Positions 16,834-28,056 of a DNA stretch of 64,000 nt are shown piece by piece. Origin of the DNA: an uncultured Kordiimonas sp. (GTDB lineage Bacteria; Pseudomonadota; Alphaproteobacteria; Sphingomonadales; Kordiimonadaceae); assembly GCA_947503625.1 (NCBI GenBank), contig CANNEK010000003.1, positions 1 through 64,000 on the forward strand, in the 5' to 3' direction. Numbering within the stretch: position 1 is the first letter of the stretch; the number at the start of each line of letters is the position of its first letter. A program made the position numbers and the translations under genes. The notes below the pieces were generated by a model. That model ran no database searches. It saw nothing but the letters and a program-made list of their open reading frames with translations, and had not been told where the DNA came from.

Positions 16834-18659
16834 GCCTGCTCTTCAGTTTGTGTCGTATTCAACTCCAGCGTTTTGTCCAGAAAACGACGAGCTAACGGCG
16901 CAGCCACACTGGAACCACCACCACCGTGTTGCACAACGACAGACACCGCATATCGAGGGTTCTCAGCTGGCGCATAGCCCACAAAAAGCGCGTGGTCTCG
17001 CGACTGCCAGGGAAGCTCCGAGTTATCAAGAACACCGCCTTCCCCGGCTCGTTCTTCCAGAGTGATTCTGCGAACCTGCGCAGTACCGGTTTTCCCCGCC
17101 AATCTGGGTGCTGATTTACGGCGAGAATAGTCATGGGCTGTCCCACCCTGCTCCATAACCATTTCCATGGTGCGTTTAACTGTTTCCAGATGGAAAGGGT
17201 TCACGTCAAGCGGTTGGTGGAAGACCGGTTCGTCTCCATTCTTGTGTACAATGCGAGGTGTAATTTGCTGCCCGCTAGCCAAACGAGCTGTCATCACCGC
17301 CAGTTGCAAAGGCGTTGCAAGCATGGCTCCCTGACCAATGGCGACGTTAAGGGTTTCGCCAAGCTGCCAGCTTTGTTGTTGAAAAATGCGTTTCCATTCA
17401 CGAGTGGGAACAAGGCCCTCTTTTTCCCCATCTATACCAACATCAAACACCGCACCCATACCAAACCGTCGAGCCATATCGGCAATCAGATCAATATCCA
17501 GTTTTTCGGCCAGCTCATAAAAATAGACGTCACAGCTTTTGGCAATTGCCTGCATCAAGTCGACCTTGCCATGCCCTCTGTTTTGCCAGCAATGGAACGT
17601 GTGGTTGCCAAGCCGGTGCTTGCCGTTGCAGTAGTGGGTTGTATCCGGAGAAATCAAGCCTTGCTCTAGCGCTGCAAGAGCCACAACCATCTTAATGGTC
17701 GATCCAGGTGGATACTGGCCTGAAACACTTTTGTTCAAAAGTGGTGCACGTGGGTCTTTCAATAAGGCTTGCCAGTTGGCGTTACTTATGCCGCGGGTAA
17801 ATTCGTTCGGATCATACCCGGGCGAAGATGCCATTGTCAGAATATCACCAGTTGCAATGTCCAGTACTACAACGCCAGCAGCTTCTTCGCCGAGCTCCTG
17901 CATGACATATTGCTGCAGCCGCATATCCAGAGTCAGGTGAAGGTCACTGCCTCTCAGCGCCTCTTCACGCGGTGGCAGTTCGCGAATTTCACGCCCTACT
18001 GAATTAACCTCAACCCGGCGCGTTCCCGATGCACCGCGCAATGTAGATTCATAGCGCCGCTCCAGTCCCTGCCTGCCTATCTTGAACCCCGGCAGCTGAT
18101 ACAAGGGGCTTTTGACAACATCTTCTTCGTCCGGACCAGCCAGGTAACCGACAAGATGCGCGATAGCCTCCCCGCCGGGGTAAAGGCGGCTTAAACCCGC
18201 ATCCGTCTGTACGCCAGGCAATCTGGGAATTTCGACGTTTAGGCGGCTGAAAGTCTCCCAATCAAGGCCTTGCGCCAGCGTGACCGGAACAAATTTCCGT
18301 TGCCGCCTGATACGTCTCTCTATTCGCGACAAGCCTCGATCATCAAGGTCAATAATTTGCTGAACCTTTTTGAGCGTCGGCTGTAATTGGTCGGCTTGTT
18401 CCGGCACCAACAACACGCGCAGATCCTGAGTGTTGGTTGCCAGTTTTTCACCGTTGCGGTCAAAGATTTCGCCGCGTTCCGGTGCAATCAGGCGGATCGA
18501 AATTCTGTTTTTATCCGCACGCAGCCGGTATTTTTCACCATTGACAACCGACAGATAATATAGCCGTGCGCCAAGCGCCGCCAGCGCGAGGCCCTGCAGC
18601 CCAGCAAGCAAAAGGGTGCGCCGGGAGTATGTTTGATATCTGAGTCCCTCACGTGGCAT
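16830..18659 (-). CDS. mrdA: Penicillin-binding protein 2
   Basis: A 609-residue class B penicillin-binding protein, the transpeptidase of rod-shape elongation. One N-terminal membrane helix (TLLLAGLQGLALAALGARLYYL) precedes the dimerisation domain (RLIAPERGEIFDRNGEKLATN). Catalytic motifs are all present: PPGSTIKM (SxxK), KSCDVYFYE (the SxN equivalent, here SCD as in other PBP2 proteins) and AGKTGTAQV (KTG). It works in the periplasm with RodA and under MreBCD control. It starts 7 bp after mreD and overlaps rodA. Confidence 0.95.
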   Translation of the reverse strand: MPREGLRYQTYSRRTLLLAGLQGLALAALGARLYYLSVVNGEKYRLRADKNRISIRLIAPERGEIFDRNGEKLATNTQDLRVLLVPEQADQLQPTLKKVQQIIDLDDRGLSRIERRIRRQRKFVPVTLAQGLDWETFSRLNVEIPRLPGVQTDAGLSRLYPGGEAIAHLVGYLAGPDEEDVVKSPLYQLPGFKIGRQGLERRYESTLRGASGTRRVEVNSVGREIRELPPREEALRGSDLHLTLDMRLQQYVMQELGEEAAGVVVLDIATGDILTMASSPGYDPNEFTRGISNANWQALLKDPRAPLLNKSVSGQYPPGSTIKMVVALAALEQGLISPDTTHYCNGKHRLGNHTFHCWQNRGHGKVDLMQAIAKSCDVYFYELAEKLDIDLIADMARRFGMGAVFDVGIDGEKEGLVPTREWKRIFQQQSWQLGETLNVAIGQGAMLATPLQLAVMTARLASGQQITPRIVHKNGDEPVFHQPLDVNPFHLETVKRTMEMVMEQGGTAHDYSRRKSAPRLAGKTGTAQVRRITLEERAGEGGVLDNSELPWQSRDHALFVGYAPAENPRYAVSVVVQHGGGGSSVAAPLARRFLDKTLELNTTQTEEQA

Positions 18660-18666
18660 GGTTTTC

Positions 18667-19173
18667 CTATAATATCCAACGCCTTAGCCTGCCCAGAATA
18701 AAGGCAACAGGCGCGTATGAAAAGGACGTTACAAGCCATTGCAGGAAAATAGCGTCTACCGAAAGAATTGTTCCCGTCACGGCACACATAATGAGCCACG
18801 AAATACCGAAAAGCATGAAGGCCATTGCTGAAAAAACGGCCCAGTAAACCCCTCTGTTCTTTCCTTTATAGTGCTTCAGTTGGTTCAGAACAAAAAGGCG
18901 CGTCAACAACAACATGATAATATTGACACCAAGCGGCACACCAAGCCAAAGATCCAGCAACAGCCCCACGGCCATGCAGGCACCATAGGGCATCAGCAAC
19001 GGACGCCACGAGAGCCAGTAAAAACAGGCGATCATAACAAGGTGCGGCATGGCATAGCCGGCGATACCGCTACCAAGCGGCAATAACATTAGCATCGCCA
19101 GCAAGAGGCTGACCAACAAAGGCATCAGCCCCGCAAGTCCCATGAATGCTATACCCTGTCGCGGCCCCGCCAT
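18667..19173 (-). CDS. mreD: Rod shape-determining protein MreD
   Basis: A 168-residue inner-membrane protein with about five hydrophobic helices. It is poorly conserved in sequence, but HLVMIACFYWLSWRP and LLLDLWLGVPLGVN are typical, and position between mreC and mrdA confirms it. It bridges the MreB cytoskeleton to the wall-synthesis enzymes. Its start overlaps the mreC stop by one base. Confidence 0.9.
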   Translation of the reverse strand: MAGPRQGIAFMGLAGLMPLLVSLLLAMLMLLPLGSGIAGYAMPHLVMIACFYWLSWRPLLMPYGACMAVGLLLDLWLGVPLGVNIIMLLLTRLFVLNQLKHYKGKNRGVYWAVFSAMAFMLFGISWLIMCAVTGTILSVDAIFLQWLVTSFSYAPVAFILGRLRRWIL

Positions 19174-20048
19174 CAGTTGGTTTGCCCTTCGGGGTCTTCT
19201 GTCTCGACCACCTCAGGTGGCAAAGGCCGGTAATCCATAACCCTCACGAAGTCCAAAGTGTCGAGGCTGCTTGAGGGCTTAAGCAATATGATATCGTCTT
19301 CAATCGACACAACTTGCGCCACCGGCACATCCGGTGGATACAGACTACCATGTCCGGAAGTCAGAATCCTGTCTCCCACCTGTACACTGCTGTTTACAGG
19401 CATGAAACGGAGCCGCATAAAAGGTTCATTAAGCCCCTCAGCAATGGCGACCGCGTTGGTCCTTTCCAGCCTGACCGGCACGCGGCTATTGAGATCAGTG
19501 ATCAACAGAACACGAGTGGTCAGATATCCTACTTCAATCGTTCGACCGACCAGTCCAAGTTCATCAACGACAGGCAAGTTTACCAATACGCCATCGCCGG
19601 AGCCTGCATTTAGCAATACGCTGCGTTCAAAAGCTCCACCGCCAACACCAATGATGTTTGCTGTAGCAACTGGTGGTATCTCCCGCTCAGGCACTTTAAG
19701 TATCTGGCTAAGACGTTCGTTTTCCAGAATCAGGCGCTGTGCAGCCACACGCCATTGCCGTAACCTGTCGTTTTCTTCACGGAGTTGCTGGTTTTCTAAA
19801 TATATATCACCAACGCCTGCCAATCGCTCCAGCCCCGCCTGCGAAGCCCGAATAGGGCCTTCAAACAAAGACAAAACCGGCGCTACAAAATCGTTGGCAT
19901 AGCCTCGTATCTGACGAGGTATCCCCGAGCCAAAAATCTCAAGAGCCAACATCGCAAGCGCGATACCCATGTAAAGCCAAAAGGCATCCCGACCCCGCGC
20001 GCCACGGCGAAACCGGACTCCACGATCTCCGACACCAGAAGTTTGCAT
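19173..20048 (-). CDS. mreC: Rod shape-determining protein MreC
   Basis: A 291-residue bitopic protein: one membrane helix (FWLYMGIALAMLALEIFG), a coiled coil (NQQLREENDRLRQWRVAAQRLILENERLSQIL) and two periplasmic beta domains (VPPVATANIIGVGGGAFERSVLLNAGSGDGV, then VRLERTNAVAIAEG). It scaffolds PBP2 in the periplasm. Length and domain order are usual. It lies 68 bp downstream of mreB. Confidence 0.94.
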   Translation of the reverse strand: MQTSGVGDRGVRFRRGARGRDAFWLYMGIALAMLALEIFGSGIPRQIRGYANDFVAPVLSLFEGPIRASQAGLERLAGVGDIYLENQQLREENDRLRQWRVAAQRLILENERLSQILKVPEREIPPVATANIIGVGGGAFERSVLLNAGSGDGVLVNLPVVDELGLVGRTIEVGYLTTRVLLITDLNSRVPVRLERTNAVAIAEGLNEPFMRLRFMPVNSSVQVGDRILTSGHGSLYPPDVPVAQVVSIEDDIILLKPSSSLDTLDFVRVMDYRPLPPEVVETEDPEGQTN

Positions 20049-20116
20049 GTTCGGGCTCAGCTTAAACCCTCCCTAACATTGGCGGTTCAGGGACAGCTTC
20101 AGTTTCTGTCGCTGTT

Positions 20117-21151
<1,035 letters not shown>

Positions 21152-21286
21152 TTAGCGCCTCATAAACTCTTGAAAATCGATTACTCCTACTGGAGCCCAA
21201 TGCTGGTTATGGGCCAGTTAACCCGCCGACACAAGTCTGTTGAGGGCTGGGCGGGCCAAGATTCCATTTTTTTTTACGGGTTTGAT

Positions 21287-21333
21287 CAAAAAAACGGTTA
21301 ATCCGGCGATTATAAGGCAATAACCACCGGATT
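21287..21333 (-). terminator. Probable leuA terminator
   Basis: On the minus strand the stem AATCCGG/CCGGATT (21300-21333) is followed by AACCG and a run of seven T's. The loop is long at 20 nt, so efficiency is uncertain. It sits just after the leuA stop and would insulate mreB. Confidence 0.5.
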
Positions 21334-21353
21334 TTTTAGGAAAATTTGAATAA

Positions 21354-22901
21354 TCAGGCAGTGGCCGCAAGGGGTTGCTTTTGCCTTTTTACCATCAGTT
21401 TGTTGGCTGCAGCTACATAGGCCCGTGCAGCGGCAGTGACAGTATCCTCATGTGCGCCCTGACCATTCACAGTCCGGCCATCTTCCTCCAGTCGCACAGT
21501 GCATTCTGCTTGTGCGTCCGTGCCCTGCGTAACAGCATGAACCTGAAACAGGACCAGATGAGGAGCAAATTCCACAAGCTCCTTTATCGCGTTGAAAACT
21601 GCGTCGACCGGTCCAGACCCGTAAACAACAGCTTTTCTCTCTTCATCGTCAATTTTCATGGTCAGATCAGCGACAGCGCTACCGTTCGAAGACGAATGTG
21701 TATTCAGGGAAATCACCTGAAACCTGTTCGCACCAGTGGCGACTTCATCATCAACAAGCGCGACAATGTCTTCGTCGTAGATGGTCTTCTTACGGTCAGC
21801 CAGCTCTTTGAAACGCCGGAAACAGTCCTGAAAAGCATTGTCACCAAGCTCATATCCGAGTTCCTTCATTTTGTCCGCGAAGGCCGCGCGACCGGACAAT
21901 TTACCAAGAACAAGTTTTTTGGTTGTGACGCCAACCGATTCCGGAGTCATGATTTCATATGTTTCGGCAGCTTTCAAAACACCGTCCTGATGAATACCGC
22001 TTTCGTGCGCAAACGCATTGGCCCCTACAATTGCCTTGTTATTTTGGACACTGAAACCTGTAACTGTTGAGACCAGTTTGCTGGCGCGGGAGATATCTGT
22101 CGTTTTAATGCCGGTGCTATAGGGCATCACGTCAGCGCGTGTCCGAAGAGCCATTACGACTTCTTCCATGGCTGCGTTACCGGCACGTTCGCCAATACCA
22201 TTTATTGTGCACTCGATTTGTCGTGCTCCGCCTGCAACACCGGCAAGTGAATTGGCAACCGCCAAACCCAGATCGTTGTGACAATGTGTCGAGAAAATTG
22301 CCTTGTCAGAATTGGCGACGTTTTCGATCACGTCTCGATACATCTGTCCATATTCCGACGGTACCGCGTAACCGACTGTATCAGGCAAGTTGATGGTGGT
22401 TGCCCCGGCCTTGATAGCCGTATCTACGGCACGATAAAGAAAGTCCATATCGGTGCGGGTCGCGTCCTCTGCTGACCACTCAACATCTTCGACAAAGTTG
22501 CGGGCGCGGCTTACGGACTGATGGATGGCATCCAGAACCGCTTCAGGTTCCATCTGCAGCTTCACTTTCATGTGTAAAGGGCTGGTCGCGATGAATGTGT
22601 GAATACGGCCCATTTTTGCTGGCTTGATCGCTTCTGCGGCGCGGTCAATATCACCGAGCGCTGCTCGCGCAAGGGAACAAACAGTGGAGTTTTTGATTGT
22701 CTTTGCTATTTGATTGACACATTCGAAATCGCCGTTCGATGCAATGGCAAAACCGGCCTCGATGATGTCGACGCCCATCGCCTCCAACACTTCAGCGATC
22801 CGTAATTTTTCGTCTAAAGTCATGGAGGCGCCCGGAGACTGCTCGCCGTCCCTCAATGTCGTATCAAAGATACGAACACGATCCTGATCATGGTGTGACA
22901 T
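21354..22901 (-). CDS. leuA: 2-isopropylmalate synthase
   Basis: A 515-residue enzyme condensing acetyl-CoA with 2-oxoisovalerate, the first committed step of leucine synthesis. The TIM barrel opens with [16 protein letters not shown] and carries [18 protein letters not shown] and the metal-binding region; the C-terminal LeuA dimerisation domain (from about residue 385) supplies leucine feedback. Length is normal for the long LeuA type 1. The leader upstream contains a Leu-rich ORF and nested hairpins, suggesting leucine-responsive control. Confidence 0.96.
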   Translation of the reverse strand: MSHHDQDRVRIFDTTLRDGEQSPGASMTLDEKLRIAEVLEAMGVDIIEAGFAIASNGDFECVNQIAKTIKNSTVCSLARAALGDIDRAAEAIKPAKMGRIHTFIATSPLHMKVKLQMEPEAVLDAIHQSVSRARNFVEDVEWSAEDATRTDMDFLYRAVDTAIKAGATTINLPDTVGYAVPSEYGQMYRDVIENVANSDKAIFSTHCHNDLGLAVANSLAGVAGGARQIECTINGIGERAGNAAMEEVVMALRTRADVMPYSTGIKTTDISRASKLVSTVTGFSVQNNKAIVGANAFAHESGIHQDGVLKAAETYEIMTPESVGVTTKKLVLGKLSGRAAFADKMKELGYELGDNAFQDCFRRFKELADRKKTIYDEDIVALVDDEVATGANRFQVISLNTHSSSNGSAVADLTMKIDDEERKAVVYGSGPVDAVFNAIKELVEFAPHLVLFQVHAVTQGTDAQAECTVRLEEDGRTVNGQGAHEDTVTAAARAYVAAANKLMVKRQKQPLAATA

Positions 22902-22953
22902 GATATATTCCTAAACAAATATGTAAATTGGTTGAACTTGAATTCAGGCCTGT

Positions 22954-23013
22954 CCCTTAAGCACCGAAACGTTCGCGTTTCTGCCGGCGTGCCTAAGGGC
23001 CGACTAGTCGGCC
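22954..23013 (-). promoter_or_regulatory. Nested hairpins in the leuA leader
   Basis: The arms CCCTTA..GCAC..GAAACG (22954-22971) and CGTTTC..GTGC..TAAGGG (22976-22999) pair around a 4-nt loop. The adjoining GGCCGACTAGTCGGCC (22998-23013) is a perfect 16-bp palindrome sharing its last two bases with the big stem, so they could compete. The leader ORF stop codon (22993-22995) lies in the stem. No U-run follows the large hairpin, so the mechanism is not plain intrinsic termination. Confidence 0.6.
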
Positions 23014-23145
23014 AGCGCCCAGAAGTAGAAGAGAGAGGAGGAGTGTACCAAAAGCTAGAGTTGTCAGGCGTGCGCGAGCGTCAACCTGTTGCCTCGAAAC
23101 GGCAACGGCTTTTGCTGCTGCTTTGCTCTGAAGCGGCCTGTTCAT
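22993..23145 (-). CDS. Putative Leu-rich leader peptide of leuA
   Basis: A 50-residue ORF ending 91 bp before the leuA start, with AAGG 6 nt upstream of ATG 23145. Near its end it carries LLLSLLLLGAGRLVGP, with codons CTC CTC CTC TCT CTT CTA CTT CTG at 23020-23043. Such a run just before competing hairpins is the layout of amino-acid attenuation leaders, where ribosomes stall when charged tRNA-Leu is scarce. An alternative GTG start at 23175 adds 10 residues. It could instead be a small membrane protein, since LTTLAFGTLLLSLLLLGAGRLV would span a membrane. It is longer than the usual 15-30 residue leaders. Confidence 0.55.
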   Translation of the reverse strand: MNRPLQSKAAAKAVAVSRQQVDARARLTTLAFGTLLLSLLLLGAGRLVGP

Positions 23146-23291
23146 ACCGAACCTTGAACCTTTATTTAGTTTCACACTCTTAATAAGAAGATAGTGTAAT
23201 ATTTTCTGTGATTGTAGGGAAGTGAAATTTTATTTCAAAAAAAGCCCCAGCCAATGCCCGTAAAACGAACACATCGACAGGTTTATCAGTC

Positions 23292-23323
23292 AAAAAAAGG
23301 GCAGCTTCAGGAGAAAGCTGCCC
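23292..23323 (-). terminator. ilvC rho-independent terminator
   Basis: On the minus strand GGGCAGCTT-N7-AAGCTGCCC is followed by seven T's, a textbook intrinsic terminator 32-63 bp after the ilvC stop. It separates the ilvIHC unit from leuA. Confidence 0.9.
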
Positions 23324-23354
23324 CGTACTCTGAACAGTGACTGGCTGTCAAAAC

Positions 23355-24377
<1,023 letters not shown>

Positions 24378-24431
24378 TCAGTTCCTTAACTTTGGCGTAT
24401 GGTTTTCGCCCAATAGTTTACAAAATTCTTC

Positions 24432-24944
24432 TCAAAGTCCGGTTTCGCCACGGGACAATGCGACAGCACCCGTGCGCGCGACCTCAACCAGGCCAAGGTC
24501 ACGCATCAAGTCCACAAAGGCATCCAGTTTGTCTGCCGAGCCAGTCAATTCAAAAACAAAGCTCGTACGCGTGCTGTCGACAACGCTTGCGCGAAAAGCA
24601 TCAGCCAGCCTCAGCGCCTCTACCCTCTTTTCACCCTCGCCTGTTACCTTGACCAAGGCAAGATCACGAGAGACGACCGGGCCTTCGATTGTCAGGTCCG
24701 CAACTTTCTGAACTGGTACCAACCGGTCCAGTTGCGCCTTGATCTGCTCGATCACCATGCGTGTTCCGGTCGTAACCACGGTAATCCGCGAACGGGTGTC
24801 CGTTTTGTTGACAGCCGCAACCGTCAGGCTTTCAATATTGTACCCACGGCCTGAAAACAGGCCAATGACGCGCGCCAAAACGCCTGCTTCATTGTCTACG
24901 ATGACGCTTATTGTGTGCGTCGCAGTGGTGCCTTGCTCTTTCAT
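24432..24944 (-). CDS. ilvH: Acetolactate synthase small subunit
   Basis: A 170-residue regulatory subunit. The N-terminal ACT domain (TISVIVDNEAGVLARVIGLFSGRGYNIESLTV) binds valine for feedback inhibition; the C-terminal half (RDLALVKVTGEGEKRVEALRLADAFRASVVD) is the family's second domain. It activates the catalytic subunit encoded 32 bp upstream. Confidence 0.95.
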   Translation of the reverse strand: MKEQGTTATHTISVIVDNEAGVLARVIGLFSGRGYNIESLTVAAVNKTDTRSRITVVTTGTRMVIEQIKAQLDRLVPVQKVADLTIEGPVVSRDLALVKVTGEGEKRVEALRLADAFRASVVDSTRTSFVFELTGSADKLDAFVDLMRDLGLVEVARTGAVALSRGETGL

Positions 24945-24976
24945 TTGGGAAATCCGTTTACAAATCTTGTTAGGGC

Positions 24977-26770
24977 TTAAACGACGGCAAGCGCTTCGGC
25001 ATCGGTAGGTTTACTGATACCATCGCCGTTCAACATCATCTCATTGTGAGCCGCACCCGCAGGCACCATGGGATAACAGTTTTCAAGTTTTGCCACGCGG
25101 CAATCGACCACAACAGGGCCATTGGTATCAAGCATTTCCCGGATCACATCGTCGAGTTCTGCAGGGTCTTCGACCTTAAGTCCCTTGATCCCGTATGCCG
25201 CAGCGAGAGCCACAAAGTCCGGAAGTGAATCGGAATAGCTTTCGGAATGACGCCCTTCATAACTCAAATCTTGCCATTGACGTACCATACCCATGAATTC
25301 GTTATTCAGGATGAAAATTTTCACTGGCAGATTATACTGTTTCAACGTTCCCAGTTCCTGAATATTCATCTGGATAGACGCTTCGCCTGCCACATCAATG
25401 CACAAGCGGTCCGGGAATGCGATCTGTGCTCCCATTGCAGCCGGCAAACCATATCCCATCGTACCCAGGCCACCCGAAGTAAGCCAACGGTTGGGACGTT
25501 CAAATTCGATAAACTGTGCTGCCCACATCTGATGCTGACCTACCTCGGTTGAAACGATGGGGTCTTTATCTTTTATAAAAGACTGCAACCGTGCCAGTGC
25601 CTTCTGAGGCATGATCATTTCGTCGCTGTCCTCAAACGAGAGGCATTTCTTGTCGCGCCAGACGTTGATCTGTTGCCACCACGGAGCCAAGTCAGGCTGT
25701 TTTTTTGTGAAGCCCTCTTCCCGCCAGATTTCGATCATACGTTTGATCACATGACCTGCGTCTCCAACGATGGGAATATCAACAGCCACATTTTTGTTGA
25801 TCGATGACAGGTCAATATCTACGTGAATTTTGGTTGAACCGGGAGAAAAGGCGTCCAATCGCCCTGTGACCCGGTCATCGAAACGCGCACCAAGCGCCAC
25901 CATCACGTCACAATCATGCATCGCATGGTTGGCCTGCCATGTACCGTGCATTCCAAGCATACCAAGAAACTGATCATCGCTGGCGGCATAGGCACCCAGT
26001 CCCATCAAAGTACTGGTTACTGGAAACCCTGTGAGCTGAGCAAGTTCTGTCAGCAATTCAGAGGCCTTGGGACCCGAATTGATAATACCGCCACCCGTAT
26101 ACAAAATGGGGCGCTTGGCCGTCGCCATCGCACGAACTGCTTCGCGAATAGCGCCTTCTTCACCTTCTATCTGCGGACGATAAGTGCGATGCTCACCCTG
26201 ACCAGTGCGGAGATATTCCGCTTCTTCCACCTGAACATCTTTTGGCAAATCAATAACCACAGGTCCAGGCCTGCCGTTTGTCGCTACATAAAACGCTTCA
26301 TGGAATACGTTGGCTATATCTGCTGCGTCCTTCACCAGATAATTATGTTTTGTACAGGGGCGCGTAATCCCCACTGTATCAGCTTCCTGAAAAGCGTCGT
26401 TGCCGATCAGATGCCTCGCTACCTGCCCTGTCAGGCAAATCATTGGAATCGAATCGAGCATGGCATCCGTAAGCCCGGTAACCGCATTGGTTGCCCCGGG
26501 GCCTGAAGTCACGAGAACAACACCCGGTTTGCCGGTCGATCGCGCATAGCCCTCTGCTGCATGTGTAGCAGCTTGCTCATGACGGACCAGAATGTGTTTG
26601 ATCTTATCCTGCTTGTATAGCTCATCATAGATTGGCAGCACAGCACCGCCCGGGTAGCCAAACACAACCTCCACACCAAGGTCCGTCAGAGCTTTAAGGA
26701 TCAGTTGCGCGCCGCTCATTTTTTGGATGGCGCCCGATTTCTCGCGCTTTATGGCCGTTGATGCAGTCAT
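24977..26770 (-). CDS. ilvI: Acetolactate synthase large subunit
   Basis: A 597-residue thiamine-diphosphate enzyme that makes acetolactate or acetohydroxybutyrate, the first shared step of branched-chain synthesis. It has [15 protein letters not shown], the ThDP glutamate in [16 protein letters not shown], the FAD-domain middle, and the metal/diphosphate motif here spelled [15 protein letters not shown] instead of the commoner GDGSFQMN. The start may be ATG 26770 or the internal ATG at 26719 ([11 protein letters not shown]). It follows a 311-bp leader with strong secondary structure and begins the ilvIHC operon. Confidence 0.95.
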   Translation of the reverse strand: MTASTAIKREKSGAIQKMSGAQLILKALTDLGVEVVFGYPGGAVLPIYDELYKQDKIKHILVRHEQAATHAAEGYARSTGKPGVVLVTSGPGATNAVTGLTDAMLDSIPMICLTGQVARHLIGNDAFQEADTVGITRPCTKHNYLVKDAADIANVFHEAFYVATNGRPGPVVIDLPKDVQVEEAEYLRTGQGEHRTYRPQIEGEEGAIREAVRAMATAKRPILYTGGGIINSGPKASELLTELAQLTGFPVTSTLMGLGAYAASDDQFLGMLGMHGTWQANHAMHDCDVMVALGARFDDRVTGRLDAFSPGSTKIHVDIDLSSINKNVAVDIPIVGDAGHVIKRMIEIWREEGFTKKQPDLAPWWQQINVWRDKKCLSFEDSDEMIMPQKALARLQSFIKDKDPIVSTEVGQHQMWAAQFIEFERPNRWLTSGGLGTMGYGLPAAMGAQIAFPDRLCIDVAGEASIQMNIQELGTLKQYNLPVKIFILNNEFMGMVRQWQDLSYEGRHSESYSDSLPDFVALAAAYGIKGLKVEDPAELDDVIREMLDTNGPVVVDCRVAKLENCYPMVPAGAAHNEMMLNGDGISKPTDAEALAVV

Positions 26771-26930
26771 CAGTTCTACTCACACATTGATATCGTTTTG
26801 TGACAGTGTTCTCGCAATTGAGATATTCGTCACAGGCAGTCAATTTACTCATATCCGCCTGCTCTAAACCTTTACCGTATAGGAGCCAACCCACAATCAC
26901 TTTGACGTGCCTTTTCCAAAGGCGACGTCT

Positions 26931-27045
26931 CTCATAATAATTGGGGGCGCTCCAAGAGCGCCCCCGGGGTGGGTCTCGTCACAGTTGGGGTCCGCTTTGG
27001 GCTATCGGACCCCTGACGGCGTCGCAGGCTGGCGAGACACCGTCA
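26931..27045 (-). promoter_or_regulatory. Structured 5' leader of ilvI
   Basis: Read on the minus strand there are, in order: hairpin A, TGACGGTGTC paired with GACGCCGTCA (27045-27014, about 10 bp including one wobble); hairpin B, GGGGTCCG/CGGACCCC (27013-26987, 11-nt loop); a CGAGAC segment (26978-26973) that can instead pair with GTCTCG inside hairpin A; and hairpin T, GGGGGCGCT/AGCGCCCCC (26965-26943) followed by AATTATTAT. The A and A'-C pairings exclude each other, as in attenuators or riboswitches. I find no leader ORF with an Ile/Val/Leu run and a valid start. Confidence 0.6.
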
Positions 27046-27081
27046 AATCCTGTTTTATTGTACGATAATTACGCGGTCAAC

Positions 27082-28026
27082 CTAATTTTTGATTATTTTT
27101 GCAACTAATTTATCAAAAACGCTTTCCATATATTGCGCATTCGCCACCTCCCAATGGGAAAACTGATTTCGAAACCACGTGAGTTGGCGTTTTGCAAAAC
27201 GACGTGTCTGCATTTTTGCATCTTCCTGTGCCTCTGCAAGAGGCACTTCGTTCCGGATAAAACGCGCCAATGACGGCACACCCAGCGCTCTCATCACAGG
27301 CAGGTCCGGCGAGAGCTTTCGGGTCAGCAGGGCCCGCACCTCATCCAGGGCACCAGTTTCAATCATACTGTCAAAACGCTGGTCGCAGCGCCGGTATAGT
27401 TCTGCACGTTCCGGAACCAAAACGCATTTTTCTACCAGCCCTGCTTGATCAGCGCTTTGCATTGGGCCCGGCGTTGTATTTTTCTGCCATTCGCTGAGAG
27501 GAACTGATGTCGCCCTGAACACCTCGATCGCGCGAGAAATACGCTGGCTGTCACCGGGGGCCAAACGCCTGGCAAGCATAGGGTCAATACGCGTGAGTTC
27601 TCGATGGAGCGTTTCACTGCCCACTTCTTCACATTCCTTGCGAACCTGAGTTCTCACGTTGTCTGGAATGTCCGGAACTTTTGCGATACCGTCGGTCAGA
27701 ACCTTGAAGTACAAACCCGTGCCGCCGACGAGAATTGGGAGCTGGCCGACCTGCCAAGCCTTTTCGATCTCCTGCATAGCGAGAGCTGCCCAAACGGCTG
27801 CCGAGCAAGCCTCAGCGCCATCCAGAAATCCGTATAACCTATGCGGAGCTGATGCCTGTTCAGCTTCGGTTGGGCACGCAGTCAGTATACTCAGGTCTCT
27901 ATAGACCTGCATGCTATCGGCGTTGATGATGACCCCGTTCAACTCTGACGCAACTTTTAACGCAAAAGCCGACTTGCCGCTTGCCGTAGGACCTGCAATA
28001 AAAAGAGCTTGCTTCAATTGGCACAC
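27082..28026 (-). CDS. miaA: tRNA dimethylallyltransferase
   Basis: A 314-residue enzyme that adds an isopentenyl group to adenosine 37 of tRNAs reading UNN codons. The P-loop is AGPTASGKSAFAL; INADSMQVYRDL and LVGGTGLYFKVL are conserved substrate motifs; RRFAKRQLTWFRNQ is the tRNA-binding signature. Length is usual. The stop is followed directly by the ilvI leader, so a transcript from miaA may run into it. Confidence 0.95.
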   Translation of the reverse strand: MCQLKQALFIAGPTASGKSAFALKVASELNGVIINADSMQVYRDLSILTACPTEAEQASAPHRLYGFLDGAEACSAAVWAALAMQEIEKAWQVGQLPILVGGTGLYFKVLTDGIAKVPDIPDNVRTQVRKECEEVGSETLHRELTRIDPMLARRLAPGDSQRISRAIEVFRATSVPLSEWQKNTTPGPMQSADQAGLVEKCVLVPERAELYRRCDQRFDSMIETGALDEVRALLTRKLSPDLPVMRALGVPSLARFIRNEVPLAEAQEDAKMQTRRFAKRQLTWFRNQFSHWEVANAQYMESVFDKLVAKIIKN

Positions 28027-28056
28027 TCACTCACTTGAATTTGTATCGGATAAGCA

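Noticed and set aside
21375-22070. 231-aa plus-strand ORF
   Set aside because: Antisense shadow of leuA, with Cys- and Phe-rich composition and no family motif.
25916-26506. 196-aa plus-strand ORF
   Set aside because: Antisense shadow of ilvI.
26694-26900. 68-aa minus-strand ORF overlapping the ilvI start
   Set aside because: It is out of frame with ilvI, has no branched-chain codon run and mostly overlaps the real gene.
27058-27072. Val-Ile-Ile-Val codons just after miaA as an ilv leader peptide
   Set aside because: They follow the miaA stop in the same frame, but no ATG, GTG or TTG start is available in that frame before them.
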